Shown: positions 1 to 8,773 of the stretch, one piece after another
Position numbering within the stretch: the stretch's first letter is position 1
Layout: the number at the start of each line of letters is the position of its first letter
Assembly: GCA_029251375.1 (NCBI GenBank)
Contig: JAQXDL010000006.1
Location: forward strand, 34,816 to 98,815
DNA from: Pseudomonadales bacterium
Lineage (GTDB): Bacteria > Pseudomonadota > Gammaproteobacteria > Pseudomonadales > Azotimanducaceae
Direction of reading: 5' to 3'
DNA length: 64,000 nt
Position numbers and translations under genes: made by a program
Notes under the pieces: generated by a model
What the model saw: only the letters and a program-made list of their open reading frames with translations
What the model was told of the DNA's origin: nothing
The model's database searches: none

Positions 1-1021
1 AGTATACGCTGACAAACTCGCCGCAGAGCTGAACAAGAAAAAGCAAACCATCTACATTGTGTCTGGCGACGAGCATTTATTGGTTCAAGAAAGTTGTGAT
101 CTGATTCGCTCGCATCTTCGCAAGGACGGCTTTAGCGAAAGAGAGTTATTCCACGTTGAGGGTAGTTTCGATTGGGAGGAAGTCCTTTTTTCAGCTAACA
201 GCATGAGTCTGTTTGCGGAAAAGAAGTTGATTGAGTTACGTATTCCAAATGGCAAACCCGGTGACAAGGGTGCCAAAGCGATTCTATCCTACCTCGAGCA
301 CATGGCCGATGACACGGTGATACTGTTTATTCTGCCGAAGTTAGATGCGGCGACGCAGCGCAGTAAATGGTTTAAAGCGCTAGAGGCTAAAGCTGCTTTT
401 GTTCAAATATGGCCCATTGAGCTTGGTAAATTACCGGCTTGGATTAGTGCGCGATTTCGCAAAGTTGGTCTTGCGCCAACACCGGATGCTGTTAGTGCGT
501 TAATAGATCGAGTTGAAGGTAATCTGCTTGCAGCGTCTCAGGAGATTGAGCGGTTAAGTTTAACCACCGACGGCGGCGAAATTGATCTAGAAAAGGTCAT
601 TGAAGGCGTCTCCGACAATACCCGTTTTGACGTGTTTGGTTTGATCGACGCTGCGGTAGGGCAAAAACCCGATCGGGCCCTCAAAATTGTGCGCGGGCTG
701 CGATCAGAAGGTAGTGAAATGTTAGCAATCACTGGCCTATTGGCGCGCGAGTTAAGGTCTTTGGTGAACATGTCTGCAGCGGTGCGAGGCGGTCAATCGA
801 TCGACTCTGTGTTGAACGGCTATAAAGTTTGGGCCAAGCGAAAACCAATTGTTGGGCAATGCTTGAAACATCAAAGTCCCGCTAGAATTCAATCCTGTCT
901 TCGCCGAGTGGCAAATATCGACCGATTCGTAAAAGGCGCAACAACGGGTGAACCCTGGGACGAATTAGAGCGCCTAGTGCTAACGCTTTCTAAACCTTCG
1001 CATCGGGTAAATTTTAATTAG
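1..1021 (+). CDS. holA: DNA polymerase III subunit delta (HolA), 5' end cut by window edge
   Basis: The delta subunit of the clamp loader opens the beta sliding clamp during replication. The frame is open from base 2, reading VYADKLAAELNKKKQTIYIV and then SGDEHLL, which matches the HolA N-terminus; the GTG at 59 lies inside this motif and is not the start. Only a few N-terminal codons should be missing. The following 320 residues show the AAA+-like fold of delta (RFDVFGLIDAAVGQ, then a C-terminal collar domain ending PWDELERLVLTLS). It has no Walker A motif, as is normal for delta. It converges on the histidine phosphatase gene 43 bases downstream. Its upstream neighbour is outside the window. 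Confidence 0.93.
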   Translation, partial: VYADKLAAELNKKKQTIYIVSGDEHLLVQESCDLIRSHLRKDGFSERELFHVEGSFDWEEVLFSANSMSLFAEKKLIELRIPNGKPGDKGAKAILSYLEHMADDTVILFILPKLDAATQRSKWFKALEAKAAFVQIWPIELGKLPAWISARFRKVGLAPTPDAVSALIDRVEGNLLAASQEIERLSLTTDGGEIDLEKVIEGVSDNTRFDVFGLIDAAVGQKPDRALKIVRGLRSEGSEMLAITGLLARELRSLVNMSAAVRGGQSIDSVLNGYKVWAKRKPIVGQCLKHQSPARIQSCLRRVANIDRFVKGATTGEPWDELERLVLTLSKPSHRVNFN

Positions 1022-1023
1022 TA

Positions 1024-1064
1024 CGCGCGGGTCGACCTCGATCAGACCCACGCATAATCGAGGT
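1024..1064. terminator. Nested inverted repeats between convergent genes
   Basis: Two overlapping inverted repeats sit in the 42-base gap between holA and the convergent phosphatase gene. One is ACCTCGAT (1035-1042) with ATCGAGGT (1057-1064). The other is GCGCGGGTC (about 1025-1033) with GACCCACGC (about 1045-1053), with one mismatch. They cannot form at the same time. Neither has a T-tract, so an intrinsic terminator is only a guess; the position suggests a bidirectional transcript-end structure. Confidence 0.3.
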
Positions 1065-1612
1065 TAGTTAACCTTCGTTTCAGCTTCGTCGCCACGGGTC
1101 ACAAGCGTCAAATTTTGGCCGTCGGTCTCAAACACGGTAATAGATGCATTGTTAGGCCGAAACACCATGACCTGATCCTTACCCTCGGCAAAGCCTACCG
1201 CTGCATTGATAGCGACATAGTGGGAAAAAATCGCGGTATCTTGTTTAATATCGATTAATGCTTGGCCGAGCTGCGCTCGCCAATCCTGTAGAGCCTGGCT
1301 TTGTTGTGACCAGTTTTCTTGCATAATCTTGCCCAACCAAGGGCCACGTTCCTGCAGCGAGAGTCCTGGTGAAGGTATCTCAGCAACGCGGGTTTCGATG
1401 GCGACCGATTGTGCGAGCTTCTTCGCTAGTGGAATGGCGGTCTCCTGAGCTCTCTTGAGAGGGCTCGATAGCAGCACTAACGGCGTGTGTCCGGTTAGTA
1501 GCTCAGACGCTTGCCGTGCCTGTTGATGTCCTTCTGTATCGAGACCCGGATCAGCATCGTCGGTAAATGAAGCTGCTGCCTTGCCGTGACGGACCAGATA
1601 AATTCTTGCCAT
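1064..1612 (-). CDS. Histidine phosphatase family protein (SixA/phosphoglycerate mutase-like)
   Basis: The 182-residue protein has the family N-terminal motif LVRHGK with catalytic His9, an SSPLKRAQETA segment supplying Arg54, and a second His131 in FSHYVAINA. Known members transfer phosphate through the first His. The length and the position beside holA recall SixA-type protein-phosphohistidine phosphatases, but the second-His motif is closer to generic phosphoglycerate mutase-like phosphatases (SixA usually has GHEP). The substrate therefore cannot be assigned. There is no signal peptide, so it is cytoplasmic. It is divergent from cobS (178-base gap). Confidence 0.8.
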   Translation of the reverse strand: MARIYLVRHGKAAASFTDDADPGLDTEGHQQARQASELLTGHTPLVLLSSPLKRAQETAIPLAKKLAQSVAIETRVAEIPSPGLSLQERGPWLGKIMQENWSQQSQALQDWRAQLGQALIDIKQDTAIFSHYVAINAAVGFAEGKDQVMVFRPNNASITVFETDGQNLTLVTRGDEAETKVN

Positions 1613-1790
1613 GGGATACCTTAATGATAGAACGTGGCTTGAAGTATAGAGAGGCTTGAGGACCTTTCAAAGCGAATGGCATTTTTGAGTCAATACAGAT
1701 ATATTTGCGCTTCATTCCGCGACATCGAATTCTTCTCGGACATCTCGATTTATAGTGGCTATCAAGACTAACATTTAGGCAGCAGTATCA

Positions 1791-2771
1791 ATGACACAGG
1801 AAGGCAACGCGTTAGAAGGGACTGGAATTCCAGATATTGAAATCGATGTAAGGGAAACTTTTGGTCTGGATATCGACCTAAAAGTACCTGCATTTTCTGT
1901 CCGCGGCGAACATGTGCCGCCGGTGGATGAAAGCTATATCTTCAATCATGAAACAACGTTGGCAATACTCGCTGGTTTTGCTTACAACCGACGAGTCATG
2001 GTGCAAGGCTATCATGGCACCGGTAAATCAACTCACGTTGAGCAGGTTGCCGCGCGTTTGAACTGGCCGTGTATTCGAATCAACCTCGACAGTCACGTCA
2101 GTCGTATGGATTTAATCGGTAAAGATGCCATCGTGCTTCAAGATGGCCAACAGATTACCGAGTTCAGAGAAGGTCTGCTGCCCTGGGCATTGCAGCGCGC
2201 TTGTGCATTGGTGTTTGATGAATATGATGCAGGTCGTCCGGATGTCATGTTTGTGATCCAGCGTGTGCTTGAGGTTGAGGGTAAATTGACCCTGTTGGAT
2301 CAAAGTAAAGTGATCAGCCCGCATCAATCTTTCCGTTTGTTTGCGACCACCAATACGATCGGTCTCGGTGACCCAAGTGGTCTTTATCACGGTACGCAAC
2401 AAATTAACCAAGGTCAGATGGACCGTTGGAATGTGGTCACGACTTTGAACTACCTACCGCATGAGCGCGAAGTCGATATTATATGTTCTAAACTACCTGA
2501 TTTAGATCGCAAGCGTGTATCGAATATGGTTTCCGTTGCTGAGTTGACGCGACAAGGTTTCATTAATGGTGATATATCGATTGTTATGTCGCCGCGAACC
2601 GTCATCATGTGGGCTGAAAATGCGAATATCTTCAAAGACTTCGGCTTCGCCTTCCGTTTAACATTCCTTAACAAATGCGATGAAACAGAAAGGTCTATCG
2701 TTGCTGAGTATTATCAACGGAGTATGGGTGAAGACCTACCCGAATCCAGTTCCAGTGTAGTACTTGGTTGA
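1791..2771 (+). CDS. cobS: CobS-type AAA+ ATPase (cobaltochelatase CobS subunit family)
   Basis: This 326-residue protein closely follows the CobS pattern: an N-terminal segment [19 protein letters not shown], Walker [10 protein letters not shown] (73-81), Walker B ALVFDEYD (139-146), and the CobS-typical [20 protein letters not shown]. In aerobic cobalamin synthesis CobS and CobT form an ATPase that drives cobalt insertion by CobN. The partner cobT follows 71 bases downstream, but no cobN or other cob gene is in the window, so a role in B12 synthesis is unproven. The pair may act as a MoxR-type remodelling ATPase on another target. No clear Shine-Dalgarno precedes the ATG. Confidence 0.9.
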   Translation: MTQEGNALEGTGIPDIEIDVRETFGLDIDLKVPAFSVRGEHVPPVDESYIFNHETTLAILAGFAYNRRVMVQGYHGTGKSTHVEQVAARLNWPCIRINLDSHVSRMDLIGKDAIVLQDGQQITEFREGLLPWALQRACALVFDEYDAGRPDVMFVIQRVLEVEGKLTLLDQSKVISPHQSFRLFATTNTIGLGDPSGLYHGTQQINQGQMDRWNVVTTLNYLPHEREVDIICSKLPDLDRKRVSNMVSVAELTRQGFINGDISIVMSPRTVIMWAENANIFKDFGFAFRLTFLNKCDETERSIVAEYYQRSMGEDLPESSSSVVLG

Positions 2772-2808
2772 TAAGCCAGATTCCACGCTAATTTGTTAAA
2801 CAGATCTG

Positions 2809-2836
2809 CTACGCCTATTTTGATAGGCGTAGGGAG
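2809..2836 (+). promoter_or_regulatory. Hairpin abutting the cobT ribosome binding site
   Basis: A perfect 9-bp inverted repeat, CTACGCCTA (2809-2817) and TAGGCGTAG (2824-2832) with a 6-base loop, ends inside the Shine-Dalgarno AGGGAG (2831-2836) of cobT. There is no T-tract, so it is not an intrinsic terminator. The overlap suggests translational coupling, an RBS-sequestering stem or an intercistronic mRNA-stability element; only the structure is directly seen. Confidence 0.6.
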
Positions 2837-2842
2837 AAAATT

Positions 2843-4684
2843 TTGCCCGAACTAGACGACACAACAGAAATATTCAAACAAGCTGTTACATCAACCATGA
2901 GAGCGATCTCGGGTAATGAAGAGTTAACGGTGAGTTTTGGGCGCGGTAAACCTTACATCCAAGGCAACAAAGCGCGCATCCCCCTACCACAAGGTGGTAT
3001 GAGTGAAGCTGAACTTGCGACCTTGCGAGGCACTTCCGACAAGTTCGCGCTGCAAGAAAGATATCACGATGACGAGACACACCGTAAAAACAGACCAGAA
3101 ACAGGGCTCGCCCAGCAAGTATTTGATTCTGTTGAGGATGCGCGAATAGCAGGCATTGGCTCATACCTAATGAAGGGTGTTGAGGACAATCTAACCGCAC
3201 AACTCGAAAGTCACTGTGAGGAGCAGAACTACTCTGAAATAGAGAGCCAAGCGCAGGCGCCTTTAGGGGAAGCAGTTGGCTTATTCGTTAGAGAAAGTCT
3301 CGGTTTACCTATACCGCCGACCGCGTCTCACATTCTAGAATTGTGGCGCAATCATATTGAAGCAGCGGTGGGTGATCATTTAAAACAAGCGAACGAGCGT
3401 ATCTTTGACCAGGAAGATTTCTCAAAGCTAACTCGGCAGCTTATTACAGATTTGGGTCTGTCAGAAGAGTGGGGCGATGAGTCCGCCGAGGGTGAAGCCG
3501 AGGATGCGGAACAGCAAGAACAAGAGATGGAATCCGATGCCGGTGATGAATCATCCGAGCAGGAAATGTCAGGCGATTCTGATATGGCGGATGCGATTGA
3601 AGGCGAGGTCCCCGTCGATGTAGATGCCATGGATATGGCGGAGGCTGAGGGTGACCAAGATGATGCAGGTGGACCGCCAGATGCCATGATAGATCCGAAC
3701 TGGCTTCGACCTAAGGAGAGCCAGTACAAAGCCTACACAACAAATTTTGACGAAACCGTTTTTGCTGATGAGATGTGCGACCCGCCAGAATTAGATCGAC
3801 TTCGCAGTGTGCTGGATAAACATCTGCAGAACTCACAGGTGGTGATTAGCAAGCTCGCCAATCGTTTGCAGCGTAAGTTGATGGCGAAGCAGAATCGAAC
3901 GTGGCATTTTGATTTAGAAGAAGGCCAGCTCGATACGTCGCGATTGACTAACGTTATTATGGATCCTTTCTCGCCGCTGGCTTTCAAGCAGGAAAAAGAC
4001 ACTAAATTTAAAGACACGGTGGTGTCATTATTGATCGACTCCTCCGGATCCATGCGAGGCCGATCAATTACTATTGCGGCCATGTGTGCCGATATACTTG
4101 GGCAAACCCTTGAGCGCTGTAGCGTAAAAGTTGAAATTCTAGGTTTCACCACAAGAGCGTGGCGTGGTGGCCAATCAAGAGAGTTGTGGCTGCAGCAGGG
4201 TAAACCCGCACAGCCTGGCCGACTTAACGATTTGCGTCATATTGTCTACAAAGCCGCAGATATGCCTTGGCGCCGATGTCGACGTAATCTCGGTCTAATG
4301 ATGCGTGAAGAATTGTTGAAAGAAAATATTGATGGAGAGGCGTTGCTTTGGGCTCACAATCGAATCGCCGGCCGTCCCGAAGATCGAAAAATCATGATGG
4401 TGATCTCTGATGGTCTGCCGGTTGATAATAGTACGTTACTCGTCAACCCAAGTAACTATCTCGAACAACATCTTAAATATGCGATCGATCGTATTGAGAA
4501 TAACTCGCCGGTCGAGCTAGTTGCGATAGGTATCGGTCATGATGTTACCCATCATTATCGCCGTGCTGTGACGATTACCGATGCGGAACAGTTAGGTGAC
4601 GCAATGACAGAGCAGTTGGTTGATTTGTTTGATGAACAGTCGAACGCAACGTTGCCGACGGTTCGTAATCAGGGAGCAGCGTAG
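2843..4684 (+). CDS. cobT: CobT-type VWA protein (cobaltochelatase CobT subunit family)
   Basis: The 613-residue partner of CobS starts at a TTG placed 6 bases after AGGGAG. It has an N-terminal CobT domain, a strongly acidic Glu/Asp/Ser linker (about residues 216-285), and a C-terminal von Willebrand A domain. The MIDAS motif LIDSSGSM (about 396-403) and FTTRAWRGG are typical of CobT. In the known complex the MIDAS domain contacts the substrate or CobN and the acidic linker is characteristic. The missing cobN nearby leaves the substrate open. The acidic low-complexity DNA produces a long antisense open frame that is not a gene. Confidence 0.9.
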   Translation: MPELDDTTEIFKQAVTSTMRAISGNEELTVSFGRGKPYIQGNKARIPLPQGGMSEAELATLRGTSDKFALQERYHDDETHRKNRPETGLAQQVFDSVEDARIAGIGSYLMKGVEDNLTAQLESHCEEQNYSEIESQAQAPLGEAVGLFVRESLGLPIPPTASHILELWRNHIEAAVGDHLKQANERIFDQEDFSKLTRQLITDLGLSEEWGDESAEGEAEDAEQQEQEMESDAGDESSEQEMSGDSDMADAIEGEVPVDVDAMDMAEAEGDQDDAGGPPDAMIDPNWLRPKESQYKAYTTNFDETVFADEMCDPPELDRLRSVLDKHLQNSQVVISKLANRLQRKLMAKQNRTWHFDLEEGQLDTSRLTNVIMDPFSPLAFKQEKDTKFKDTVVSLLIDSSGSMRGRSITIAAMCADILGQTLERCSVKVEILGFTTRAWRGGQSRELWLQQGKPAQPGRLNDLRHIVYKAADMPWRRCRRNLGLMMREELLKENIDGEALLWAHNRIAGRPEDRKIMMVISDGLPVDNSTLLVNPSNYLEQHLKYAIDRIENNSPVELVAIGIGHDVTHHYRRAVTITDAEQLGDAMTEQLVDLFDEQSNATLPTVRNQGAA

Positions 4685-4702
4685 CTGCTCTCAAATTATT
4701 GG

Positions 4703-5320
4703 ATGCCTAAAGATCTAGACCGTTCGAATATCAATTATACCCTCCCCCCGCAACCAAAGGTGACTGTCGTGCATGTAGATCCTAGGGATCAGATATTGTC
4801 CTTGATCCATCAGTACGGCAAGACCAATCCTAGCGAACAAGATGTTGTTGAGCGTATTGCGGAGTTTGTGCAGGCCCACGAGAATTGTTTCTCTCGTGAA
4901 CAGCTTCTCGGTCACATAACAGGCTCTGTTTGGATACTCGACAAAAGTATGACCAAATCATTGTTGACGCATCACAAGAAACTCAATATTTGGGTTCAGT
5001 TGGGCGGCCACGCCGATGGCGATTCAGACGTTCAACGTGTGGCGATGAAAGAGGCTGAAGAAGAGTCCGGCATTGCCAACCTGGTTTGTTTGTCGCCAGA
5101 CATTTTCGACATTGATATACATCGGATACCCGAACGAAAAACAGAACCTGAACACTACCATTACGATTGTCGTTTTCTACTTCAGTCTCAGTACGACGAA
5201 TACGTTGTTAGCGAAGAGTCTCATGATCTTTCATGGATTGAATTAACGAAGATGAAAGACTATACGACAGAGGAATCGGTGCTTAGGATGGTAAGAAAGA
5301 CTCAAACATTCCTCAAATAG
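4703..5320 (+). CDS. NUDIX hydrolase
   Basis: A 205-residue protein with a Nudix box around residues 100-124 (LGGHADGDSD then KEAEEESGI). Relative to the consensus GX5EX7REUXEEXGU, the first Glu is Ser and the Arg is Lys, while the catalytic EEXG core is intact. Family members hydrolyse nucleoside diphosphates linked to another moiety; the substrate is unknown here. It starts 18 bases after cobT, so it is probably cotranscribed with cobST, though functional linkage is only inferred. No strong Shine-Dalgarno is visible. No membrane segment or signal peptide. Confidence 0.88.
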   Translation: MPKDLDRSNINYTLPPQPKVTVVHVDPRDQILSLIHQYGKTNPSEQDVVERIAEFVQAHENCFSREQLLGHITGSVWILDKSMTKSLLTHHKKLNIWVQLGGHADGDSDVQRVAMKEAEEESGIANLVCLSPDIFDIDIHRIPERKTEPEHYHYDCRFLLQSQYDEYVVSEESHDLSWIELTKMKDYTTEESVLRMVRKTQTFLK

Positions 5321-5377
5321 ACGGGTTTTTTGTCAAACTACTCTGGCAGAACATGCGAATTGCATTGTTTGCGCTGA

Positions 5378-6328
5378 TCAATCAAATAAATTGCACGTGA
5401 CGCTATGTTGATCTGAGATTTTTGTTGTCTTTGGGTCTTCTACGCTACATCGGGCTGTTGCACTTGGGCATCTGTCCGCAAAACGACAACCCGGTCCCAT
5501 ATTTATCGGCGATGTAATTTCGCCCTTGATAGATGCATGTTGACGAGCCCGTTCCGCTTTAGGATCTGGTTCCGGGTTCGATTCAATCAATAGCTTTGTA
5601 TAAGGATGTTGTGGGTTAAAGAAAACTTCATCTGACGGTCCACACTCCACAACCGTGCCGAGATACATGACGGCCATTCGATCAGATACATATCGCACCA
5701 TTGAAAGGTCGTGAGCGATAAAGAGTAATGTTAAGCCAAGAGAGTTCTTCAAATCATCAAGCAAGTTAATAACCTGTGCCTGCACGGAAACATCAAGCGC
5801 CGAGATCGGCTCGTCGCAGACCACAAACTTTGGTTTGATAATCATCGCTCGGGCGATACCAATTCTCTGACGTTGGCCGCCAGAAAATTCATGCGGGTAG
5901 CGAGACATATGGTCTGCATTTAAGCCAACTTGTGTTAACCAGGCGGCGACTTCATCTTTGATCTGGCTCTTGCTGTGCTGCCCCTGAATGTGAAGGCCTT
6001 CGCCGACGATGTCTAAAACTGTCATGCGCGGATTTAAAGAAGAGTAGGGGTCTTGGAAAATCATCTGCAAATTTTTTGAATAGGCTAAATGATCCGCCGC
6101 TGAGAATTTCGGCGGCAGCTCCTGTTCTTCGTAGTAGGCTTTACCACCGGTTCTGGGATGCAGGCCGATCAAAGTTTTACCAAATGTTGATTTACCTGAG
6201 CCGCTCTCGCCAACGAGTCCAAGTATTTCATTTTTTTCGATGCCAAGGGATATGCCATCAACCGCGTGTAACATTTGACCACGGCCAATCTTGAAGTACT
6301 TTTGCAATCCTTCAGTCCTAACTAGCAT
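5378..6328 (-). CDS. oppF: Oligopeptide ABC transporter ATP-binding protein OppF
   Basis: One of the two cytoplasmic ATPases of a peptide importer. Walker A GESGSGKST (40-48), Q-loop FQDPYSSLNP, signature SGGQ (149-152), Walker B FVVCDEP (168-174), and the C-terminal oligopeptide/dipeptide region with its cysteine-containing GCRFADRCP motif are all present. At 316 residues it is slightly shorter than typical OppF but complete. It overlaps oppD by 11 bases and is last in the oppABCDF order on the minus strand. It is convergent with the NUDIX gene. The peptide length preference (Opp versus Dpp) cannot be read from the ATPase. Confidence 0.93.
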   Translation of the reverse strand: MLVRTEGLQKYFKIGRGQMLHAVDGISLGIEKNEILGLVGESGSGKSTFGKTLIGLHPRTGGKAYYEEQELPPKFSAADHLAYSKNLQMIFQDPYSSLNPRMTVLDIVGEGLHIQGQHSKSQIKDEVAAWLTQVGLNADHMSRYPHEFSGGQRQRIGIARAMIIKPKFVVCDEPISALDVSVQAQVINLLDDLKNSLGLTLLFIAHDLSMVRYVSDRMAVMYLGTVVECGPSDEVFFNPQHPYTKLLIESNPEPDPKAERARQHASIKGEITSPINMGPGCRFADRCPSATARCSVEDPKTTKISDQHSVTCNLFD

Positions 6329-7370
6329 GTTCGTCTCCTGCTTGAAAGAGTCCGTCGGTCTTCGGTGCTTCAGGATGTTGCAACCAACATTTTGAAAAGT
6401 GACTGCTATTTGACGAGAGAATGAACTCTTCGCTTTGTTTCGTTTCGCAAAGTTTCATGGCGTGTGGACAGCGCGCGTAGTAACCGCAACCCGCAGGTGG
6501 AGAGAATAGATCTGGTGGACTGCCTTCAATTGGTGTGAGCTTTTTTGCACGATCATTGCGGTTAGAAGGCATGGCTTCTTTCAATCCCATTGTGTAAGGA
6601 TGCGCAGATTCATAGAAAATTTCATCGACGGCGCCCATCTCAACTATCTGGCCCGCGTACATAACGGCAACCCTATCCGCCATCTTTGCGACAACAGCAA
6701 GATCGTGTGTGATCAAAATGATCGACATATCTTCTGTCTTTTGTAGTTCTGACATCAGCTCTAAAATCTGTGCTTGGATAGTGACATCAAGTGCGGTTGT
6801 AGGCTCATCCGCAATCAGTACCGATGGGTTACAAGCCAAACTTTGGGCGATCATCGCCCTCTGCAACATGCCGCCAGAGAATTCAAATGGATACTGCGCG
6901 GCGCGCTTTTTTGCTTCTGGGATGCGCGTTTTATCTAGCAGGGCGACCGCTTTTGCAGAAGCGTCGGCATAGGAAAGATGTCGATGCACCATTAATGTTT
7001 CTGATATTTGATCACCAATAGTCATCGTTGGATTTAGAGAGGTCATTGGATCTTGAAATATCATGCCAATCTCAACGCCGCGAAACTTATTGGCCTCTTT
7101 TGCCGGCAAATTTAGAATGTTATTGCCGCGTAGTCTTGCCTCACCGGCGGTGATTTTTCCTGGTGGCGTGGGTATCAGTCCCATGATGGACTGTACGGTT
7201 ACGGACTTACCGCAACCTGATTCACCGACAATAGCCAATGTCTCGCCACGACCGACGGAGAAGTTAACACCACGTACAGCTTGAACGACGCCGCCGTAGG
7301 TGGAGAATTCTACGTTTAAATTCTCTACCTCTAGTATCTTATCTTTATACGCATCATCCATATCGCTCAT
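6318..7370 (-). CDS. oppD: Oligopeptide ABC transporter ATP-binding protein OppD
   Basis: The second ATPase of the importer, 350 residues. Walker A GESGCGKS (49-56), FQDPMTSLNP Q-loop, SGGMLQRAMIAQ signature, LIADEPTTALD Walker B, and the C-terminal cysteine motif GCGYYARCPHAMKLC of the OppD/DppD subfamily are visible. ATG at 7370 overlaps the oppC stop by 4 bases (ATGA) and is preceded by AAGGA, which indicates translational coupling. OppD and OppF form the heterodimeric motor that powers the OppBC channel. Confidence 0.93.
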   Translation of the reverse strand: MSDMDDAYKDKILEVENLNVEFSTYGGVVQAVRGVNFSVGRGETLAIVGESGCGKSVTVQSIMGLIPTPPGKITAGEARLRGNNILNLPAKEANKFRGVEIGMIFQDPMTSLNPTMTIGDQISETLMVHRHLSYADASAKAVALLDKTRIPEAKKRAAQYPFEFSGGMLQRAMIAQSLACNPSVLIADEPTTALDVTIQAQILELMSELQKTEDMSIILITHDLAVVAKMADRVAVMYAGQIVEMGAVDEIFYESAHPYTMGLKEAMPSNRNDRAKKLTPIEGSPPDLFSPPAGCGYYARCPHAMKLCETKQSEEFILSSNSSHFSKCWLQHPEAPKTDGLFQAGDEHAS

Positions 7371-8773
7371 TCCTTAGACCTCATTCTTGAATCGAGGGCT
7401 TCGGTCAGTCCGTCACCAAGTAGATTGAACGCGAGCACGGTTATGCTAATAAATAGTGCCGGAAAGAACAGTTCATGCGGATGACTGAGCATGGTCTTCA
7501 CGCCTTCATTACACATTGATCCCCAAGAAGGTGTGGGCGGCGCAACACCCATGCCAATAAAAGAAAGGAAGGCTTCGGTAAAAATTGCTGAAGGTACAGC
7601 GAAGGTGAGGGTAACTAAAATAACACCCATGGTGTTTGGGATGATGTGTCGAATAATAAGGTATCGATCTTTCGCGCCGAGTAAGCGCGCAGCTTCAATG
7701 AAGGCGTTTTCTCTGATTTGTAGCACTTGGCCGCGTACCAGTCTTGCAGTCGATGGCCAGCCCAGTAGCACCAGGGCTAACAACATTGGCATGACGCCGC
7801 TTTCACCGGGTCCGATACCGAATGCAATTTTAAATAGAATCATAAATAACAAGAAGGGCAAAGCGACAACGAAGTCGGCAAAGCGCATCAGAACACTGTC
7901 AAACTGGCCGCCGAAATAACCCGCGAAGCCGCCGTAGATAATGCCGAATAGTACGAACAGGAACGGCGCGAAAATACCGATAAACAAAGAAACCTGCGCG
8001 CCTTCCATAAGGCGAGCTAGCATATCGCGACCTAAATAGTCTGTGCCGAAGGGATGAAATTCTATTGCGATTGAATCGCCGAGTTTAGTGTCTGGCGCAA
8101 GCAAATTACGCTCACGTGCCTCAGACATAGTGATCGCAAGGTCGGGATATACGACAAGGGTTATATAGGTGTCGGACTCATCAAAGCCATCGGTTGGCAC
8201 GATGGAGTAAAAGTATTCTCTTTGTTCCAAGTTCAGTCTGTCTTCAAAGCTGACCTCATTGCCGCCATCTGTGATGCCAAGTGGTAAACCTAAGTCATTG
8301 ATGGTTTCCGGTGCTCTTTGATTTCGATAGACGCTGTATCCGCCAGCGCCAACAACAGGGTCCCATGTAATTCGTACCCGCTTTGTCGTGGCGACGTCGA
8401 CGACTCTTAGGTTTGTGGGCGCAGGAATGTTATCGAGGTATTCGTCAGGCTCGGCCGGAAAATCTTCTAAAACAATGCCTCCCCAACGCTCATAAGGGTC
8501 GACAAGAATGGCTTGTTTTGGCCAAGACGGTGCTTGAGATATCTGATTGAGGTCCTGTAGCGCCGGATCGACATTCCACAGAAAGGGTCCAGCAAGTGTG
8601 AACAGGGCAAGTCCAATAATGATATACAGTGAGATTAGCGCCCGCGTATTTTTCTTCAGGCGTCGCCAAGCGTCTTGCCAAAACGACAGCGATGGTCTGG
8701 AAAGTTGCTCCGCATGAACACTGTTGGCAGCGGGTTGGAAGTCTTCTTTAGTTGGCTTGTAGGATTGATTCAC
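7367..8773 (-). CDS. oppC: Oligopeptide ABC transporter permease OppC with inserted fibronectin-III-like domain
   Basis: Inner-membrane permease of 468 residues; OppC proteins are usually about 300. After TM1 (about 47-66), residues about 117-209 form an extra segment that reads as a fibronectin type III fold: PTNLRVVDV, VRITWDPVVGAGGYSVYRN and YFYSIVPTDGFDES. The normal OppC pattern then resumes with HPFGTDYLGRDMLARL (about 240-255), five further hydrophobic segments, and the EAA-type coupling loop EAARLLGAKDRYLIIRHI. The insert sits in the first periplasmic loop, next to the docking face for OppA. It is in frame, without stops, so it is not an assembly artefact of two genes. Start is GTG at 8773, sharing one base with the oppB stop. 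Confidence 0.92.
   Translation of the reverse strand: MNQSYKPTKEDFQPAANSVHAEQLSRPSLSFWQDAWRRLKKNTRALISLYIIIGLALFTLAGPFLWNVDPALQDLNQISQAPSWPKQAILVDPYERWGGIVLEDFPAEPDEYLDNIPAPTNLRVVDVATTKRVRITWDPVVGAGGYSVYRNQRAPETINDLGLPLGITDGGNEVSFEDRLNLEQREYFYSIVPTDGFDESDTYITLVVYPDLAITMSEARERNLLAPDTKLGDSIAIEFHPFGTDYLGRDMLARLMEGAQVSLFIGIFAPFLFVLFGIIYGGFAGYFGGQFDSVLMRFADFVVALPFLLFMILFKIAFGIGPGESGVMPMLLALVLLGWPSTARLVRGQVLQIRENAFIEAARLLGAKDRYLIIRHIIPNTMGVILVTLTFAVPSAIFTEAFLSFIGMGVAPPTPSWGSMCNEGVKTMLSHPHELFFPALFISITVLAFNLLGDGLTEALDSRMRSKE

Noticed and set aside
3376..3729. Long minus-strand open frame opposite cobT
   Set aside because: Arises from the acidic Glu/Asp/Ser low-complexity part of cobT; Ser-rich antisense product with no family resemblance.
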